Origin: Liolophura sinensis
Lineage: Eukaryota > Mollusca > Polyplacophora > Chitonida > Chitonidae
NCBI RefSeq assembly: GCF_032854445.1
Contig: NC_088295.1
Coordinates: 36,734,510-36,798,509, forward strand
Length of the DNA: 64,000 nt
Direction of reading: 5' to 3'
The translations under genes were made by a program, and so were the position numbers. Below are positions 58,951-64,000 of the stretch, one piece after another. The notes beneath the pieces are model-generated. The model worked only from the letters and a program-made list of their open reading frames with translations. It had not been told where the DNA came from and searched no databases. How positions within the stretch are numbered: position 1 is the first letter of the stretch; the number at the start of each line of letters is the position of its first letter.

Positions 58951-60900
58951 AAACATGTTTCCGTGAGACTTTTCGGATTTAGGGTGCATTTGGACAACCT
59001 GCAAGGATCGCGGACATATGGCAACAATCTGCTCACAGCTGGCTAGGCTGGATAGAGGTTCAACCTGTGTTCATGGCTTACGAATGTTTTTTTTTTTTTT
59101 TTGGTCTGACATATTTGAGACTTAAAAACATCCTTTTTGTCGGCTGCAGAATATTTCGTTTGGCTACATACTTGCTGTGTCTATCGGTAATATTGATAGA
59201 TATTTGACAGATATTTCTTCCGTTGGAATGTCACTCAGTAAGGAAAAAAAAACGTTTGGGCATGGATCCGTGCATGATTTGTTCTGTAATTAGCTAGATT
59301 GTGTTTGCGTGTGGACTTTATTCAGAGATGAGTGCAGAAATTCCTTCCGTTTACTTCTGCAACATATTGACTACACTCTTGTTACTTTCTGTGTGTGCTT
59401 CCTTTGATACAAACCTTTCCAAGGTGCACCTTATCCTGAAATGAATTATGAGCTTATTTATTATTTTCTTATTTTTTATTTGAATCATGATGTTTTAAAC
59501 AAGGGTTATAGAATCCTGTGCTCTTTATAATCCTATGAGAGGAAAATGTCAAAGAAGTTTCACACCAAGCAGACCACCCGTGTGTTATGTACCTAGTTCC
59601 TGACAGTAATCACCACTATACAGAAAGTGCCCCAGATATTGTGACAATTGTGAAGTGTGTCATATCAAAGAAGTGTCCCTATCACAGAAAGTGCGTGATA
59701 TCAGAGAAAGGATATCAAATCAGTGATAAGAACAGAGAGAGGGCCCATCTCGCATCATTTCCCGAAGAAATATCATCTAAAATTTTCGAGTATACCATTT
59801 CGGGGCTGCACATGAGTAAACCTGATAGACAAGAACGGTATGGGTTTGATGACTCTGAGACGTTCAAAAACGGATTATTCTTCCGTTCAGATGATCTCGG
59901 TTGCTTGTGAGTAGACTCGTCTTAAACGACGTGTGCGAATAATCAGCACGTGAAACCTGTTGATGCACCAGGTCATTCAAAGATCCAAGAAAATGTGCAG
60001 CAGTAGATAGATGCCACGTGTCTAAGATCGCTGTAAAGACGATGGCAACATTTATAACGCGTTGCAGACTGTTAAAAGCACATTTTTGCAAGTGTTTGAG
60101 TCCTATCAAAAAGCATTGTACCGCGTCCAGACAGATTTTATAATTCAGTAGTGTAGATAATAGAAACATGCACGAACTTCCATCACATCAAATGTCATCA
60201 GGCCAACGGGCAACTTTCGCCCGAATGACACTACTTTATATGTACGGCGAAGGTGTCCAACTGACCAAGCTGTACTTTTGGCGACAATCGCGTTGCCTAG
60301 CTTTCCTTTGATAACTACGAAACCCAAGGCTTCAGGGATGTAGCTCTCATACTGTCATGTAGCATTCATTATTTCGTTTTTGATGAACTAAGAGTTTGTT
60401 GAAGCGGATTTATTGCTTCTTCGCAAATCATAGTCATTATATAACTAAGCCATGCGCTGGTTTGTACCTGGTTACATATATCAGATTTCCAGTATAACTT
60501 TTTCAGATGACGTTGTGTCGACGTCACAAGTTGGTTACCGTGACGGACTTCGTAGTATCCCTTCGCAAGCGCTGACTGTGATATGTACAGCACTGTTTTC
60601 TATAAACTGTTTTCGCCATTCCATAATACCCAATACGTTTCTTATTCAATTACCATTTGTACGTAGTTAATAAGACCTATAGCTTGCAATGTAAAATGAG
60701 ACATTATTGTCTAAGCGACAATATCATAGTATGCTTGACCTTAGCCTGTTTATATGCAAGTGCCTTTGTGCTACGGACAGAACCAGCCGGCTGTCGAGTG
60801 TATATTGGTTGACAGAATTGATCAGGATTTGTTGGTTGTTTCGTTAACATAGGTTTTCCCTTTTGTTTAACAATATCTTAATAAACTACAGCCTGAAGTA
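58951..60900 (+). other. Probable 3' UTR of the cadherin gene, candidate poly(A) signal at 60880-60885
   Basis: The stop at 58950 is followed by AT-rich, T-rich sequence. The clearest AATAAA on this strand is at 60880-60885. A 107-codon frame at 59587-59910 lies in this stretch; it contains a short internal repeat (CVISKK / CVISEK) and matches nothing I know. I treat it as UTR. The UTR could end earlier at a non-canonical signal. Confidence 0.35.
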
Positions 60901-61419
60901 TGGTCAAATTTTTACTTCTTCCCATATGTTTAAATAGCCGCCTTGTTAATATTTGAAATATATTAGCCCATTGTTCATAATAATTGTGTTATCGAGGTTC
61001 ATATACATGTAACTATAATGTCATATTTATCTACAAACCAGTCAACTTACATTGAAACAATTGTGAGTGTACTCGCCAGCTCCACGTGCACATTGTGACG
61101 CCATGAACGAGATTTCAAGGTCCAAATAAAAACAACATGCGAACAAAATGGTGCAATTATAACAACGACGACAGTCGTATCTTTGACGCGTGAACAAACA
61201 CATGCTTGATGCGATGAATGATGTTATATATTGCGTGGTGTTTAAATGCAAATAGATTCCTATGTGGTGCACCGAATAATAACGACACATATTCGTGACA
61301 GGTTTTTTTTCGTGTTGTTTTGGTCAACGCTGTAAGCTTTGCATCCAAAGTACGTACTCTCGTACAAAGCAAACAATTGAAGGTTGTGGGGCCGAAGCCG
61401 GGTGGGGTAGGAAAGATAC

Positions 61420-61516
61420 AACCGAAGTTGCGCAGTCGAGTCATTTTATATATGGTGCTTTGAACTGTTGATTGTGAAACGTTCACTTTGTATACATTTT
61501 TGACAATCACAAGTAA
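61420..61516 (-). pseudogene. Possible remnant of a Tc1/mariner-type helix-turn-helix
   Basis: Within a 127-codon minus-strand frame (61157-61540), the segment VYKVNVSQSTVQSTIYKMTR resembles the VSqSTV..I..r helix-turn-helix at the N terminus of Tc1-like transposases. A Pro/Gly-rich stretch (PTPPGFGPT) follows where a GRP motif would be. No catalytic DDE region or terminal inverted repeats were seen, so at most this is a fragment. Confidence 0.22.
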
Positions 61517-61620
61517 TGATAATAAAAAGATGGTCATCAAATGTACTGTTTGTTCGTTTTCTTTTCCTTTTTATTTTCATAAGTTTATGTGCGGCCTTTA
61601 GGAGAACATTTCATTCAAAG

Positions 61621-61723
61621 CCCCAGTTTCCTCCCACCATAATGCTGAACGCCGTCGTGTAAGTAAAATTTTCTTGAGTATGACGTAAAACACCAGTGAA
61701 ACAAATAAATAAATAAATAAACT
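61621..61723 (+). mobile_element. 5'-truncated SINE with 8-bp target-site duplication
   Basis: CCTCCCACCATAATGCTGAA, CGCCGTCGTGTAAGT, TTCTTGAGTATGACGTAAAA and an (AAAT)n tail give the 3' half of the family. ATTCAAAG flanks it at 61613-61620 and 61724-61731. Confidence 0.85.
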
Positions 61724-62659
61724 ATTCAAAGTCTTCCGAAGAATGCACGAACGCTGACTCGTCTGATTTGATGGCTTTCAGGAATATGTGTGGTCACGAT
61801 CGCTGATCTCGTTCATTCTATATATGCTTGAATATTAAGTTGTACCTGTAACAGATGACGTGGCAACTGATCTAGACATGCGCACTTTGTGTGTACCATA
61901 GAGCACATTGCTAGGGACCTTAATTAGTTCCGTTAATATATCAAAGTGGATAGGAGTGGGTTAATTCCATGCTGTATATGTGTAGGCCTCATGCTTGTCA
62001 GGTACCGGTGCCGGCCTAAAATTTGGTTTCTTGTCATATGCAATGGAATAAACGGAAGAATGCTTGAGTATTTATTCTAGGGCACACGGTATATTTGTTA
62101 ACTTTGATGGATTGTTGTCAAATGCCATGCCCAAGACGTTTCGAGACGGTTTAACTGTGTTTGGATATCTCGTGCCAAAAACAATATACATTATTGTGCA
62201 TGGATATAACTGACAGGTTCATCTGCAAGAATTAAACTAGACATACACGCAATGGAGCTTACTGAGACCATAAGGTACTCCACTTAGTATGACGCGTGTT
62301 CGAATCCGGTTCTCACTGTTTTTAACTGCACTGCATCCAATGTTTTTCCCATGCAGGTGAAAACCAGGTTCAAAACGAGTGCAAATTGGCAATAGCCACG
62401 CACACATCCCGGCAGAACAAATTTAGCTCAAGTGCTGCTTGTCCCAGGTAAGAAATGGCAATGTCGGTGCTTAGTATATTTCCCTAGGCTTAAGCTCTGC
62501 AAGGGAGAACAATTGTTAGCCTCAGTCAAGTCTGGTACATGTCTTACACTAGATGCTCCATAGCCATGGGGACATAGCTTCACAGTGGTCGCAGTATAAA
62601 CAATACATGCACAGTGAAACCGTAAATGATATGACCGAAAGGTTAAACTCTATAGGCAA

Positions 62660-63205
62660 ACGGTTAAGCAGCGATGACACTGAAAGCAGCAATGACAAAG
62701 TGTGACAAGGTATATATACCTATCTGGGTAGAAGCAGCGATCGCACGTTGCCGCAGGGTCTATATAGCTATCTGGGAATAAGCATCCATAACAAAGTGCG
62801 ACAATGTCCTGATACACATGTGGCTATATTTAGCTATATTTGAAACAAGTATCCTTAACAAAGTGTAACAAGGTCAGCTATATGGAAACAAGAAGCGATG
62901 GCAAAGTGCGACAAAGTGTATATAGCTAGCTGGAACAAGCAGCGATGACAAAGTGTGACAAGGTATATAGCTGTCTGGGAAGAAGCTTCCATGACAAAGT
63001 GTGACAGTGTCTTTATACACATATAGCTATCTTAAACAAGTATCCATGACAAAGTGCGACTAGGTCTATATAGCTATTCTGGCAATAAATATCCACAACA
63101 GTGTTGTCAGTGTTGACTTGGACAGCTTAAATATATAGGCTAGTACCAGCATCTGGGAAGAAGCATCGATGACAAAGTGCAACAAGGTTTGTATAAGCTA
63201 ACTGG
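62660..63205. repeat. Decayed minisatellite with irregular unit
   Basis: Blocks like CAGCGATGACAAAGTGTGAC, AAGGT(C)TATATAGCTATCTG and GGGAAGAAGC recur about eight to ten times at roughly 50-70 bp spacing, with indels. It looks like an old tandem array. Confidence 0.8.
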
Positions 63206-63330
63206 GAATTACCTCTGGGATCGGGTTGCCATTCTCCCAGCTTAGCTTCCACATTAACCTCTCTGAATCGTTACATTCTCTAACCTGGAACTCGGTCCTG
63301 TTGCTTTCGATGTCCTCAAAGTTGCAACGA
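63204..63330 (-). CDS. Possible minus-strand exon, unidentified
   Basis: The minus strand reads DIESNRTEFQVRECNDSERL, then MWKLSWENGNPIPE. A donor-like GTAATT follows CCAGAG, near position 63204. The peptide has ordinary amino-acid usage and lacks the low complexity of its neighbours, so it may be an exon of a gene read leftwards. I do not recognise the family, and the acceptor side is unclear (a long T run on the minus strand lies just upstream). Confidence 0.25.
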
Positions 63331-64000
63331 TGTAGGCCAAAAAAAAAAAATGGTGTCCCGTGGTCTTGAAGTAATTCTGAATTCACATCACCTCATTATG
63401 TGGGAATGATAAATATAGTTTCACAATTAACACCAATATAGGCCTAACCGAAGCATCAACTCGGACAACATCAGAACTTCGCAAACCGCCATGGCCCGTG
63501 CTATGGTGGGCTCGGCTGCTCATTCCAATATTAAGATCGTCTCCTTATTTCACAGTAGTGGATTATATAGCTCCTTTTTGTCTTCAATAACACACAAATT
63601 AAACCCCCGAACAATTTGTAAATGGCACTTTAGATGGTGTAGGCCTACATGTTACTGGTTTCAATCCAATCATTCCACGAGGTTATCTTTTTCCGCACGT
63701 TATTGATTGCGGCCTACTCGAATTGAAAATGGCGATTAGCAAAGTTTGGCTTGCTGGCGATGCGCCAGTAAGTGTGGTAATTGTGATGTCATGGTCTTTA
63801 TCATTCACGAATAATTAAGCGATAAAGTTTTAATTACTACAGGATTAGAGAAAACATGTTTTTTGTAGCCTACAGCTTTGACATATTGAGGACAGTGCAC
63901 TGGAAAAAACAGAATTCCAGGTTAATGAATTGAAGAGTACAGATCGGTATTTCTGAAAGCTAAGCTGGTAAGAATGAAACAGATTTCAGATCTAACTGGG

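Noticed and set aside
59587-59910. 107-codon ORF after the cadherin stop
   Set aside because: It lies in the likely 3' UTR, contains short internal repeats and has no recognisable domain.
62262-62330. Possible tRNA with B box GTTCGAATCC
   Set aside because: No matching A box or cloverleaf could be formed by eye; at best a SINE or tRNA scrap.

Overview
This is a stretch of animal nuclear DNA, AT-rich and gene-poor. It has long introns with GT/AG splice sites, many short tRNA-derived SINE copies, long (TA)n microsatellites and several minisatellites. There is no operon structure, Shine-Dalgarno pattern or CRISPR. The commonest SINE ends in a GGCGTAAAACACC-like segment followed by AATAAATAAA; I associate such elements with lophotrochozoans (molluscs, brachiopods), but I cannot name a species from the sequence.

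Two genes can be supported, both on the + strand. (1) Positions 5315-10522 hold the last three coding exons of a JMJD8-like JmjC-domain gene. The upstream exons were not found and probably lie left of the window. (2) Positions 38132-58950 hold a complete ten-exon gene for a 599-residue single-pass type I membrane protein. It has a signal peptide, about three degenerate cadherin (EC) repeats, a Thr/Pro-rich stalk, a transmembrane helix and a 184-residue cytoplasmic tail with polybasic patches. All exon joins keep frame. The second EC ends in DVDDESPAF and is followed by a Cys-rich linker that recalls protocadherin-15 EC2/EC3. I read it as a short PCDH15/CDHR-like cadherin.

Layout: 1-5.3 kb, JMJD8 upstream intron or flank with SINE pieces, a G-rich tract and two similar tiny ORFs; 5.3-10.5 kb, JMJD8 3' exons; 10.5-38.1 kb, no recognisable coding exon, but two large minisatellites (44 bp x 10 and 48 bp x 12), a 23/24-bp array, (TA)n tracts, SINEs and a possible leader-exon donor at 17046; 38.1-59 kb, the cadherin gene, with an 11.6-kb intron after the signal-peptide exon; 59-64 kb, 3' flank with a likely poly(A) site, a possible Tc1-like remnant, a decayed minisatellite and a possible minus-strand exon.

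Most other open frames are unrecognised and are best treated as chance. No obviously new multi-gene system is visible. The points most worth a second look are the small cadherin (unusual calcium motifs, three upstream ATGs, an in-frame alternative acceptor), the SINEs with matching target-site duplications, and the minisatellites whose period is a multiple of three and which create false ORFs on both strands.
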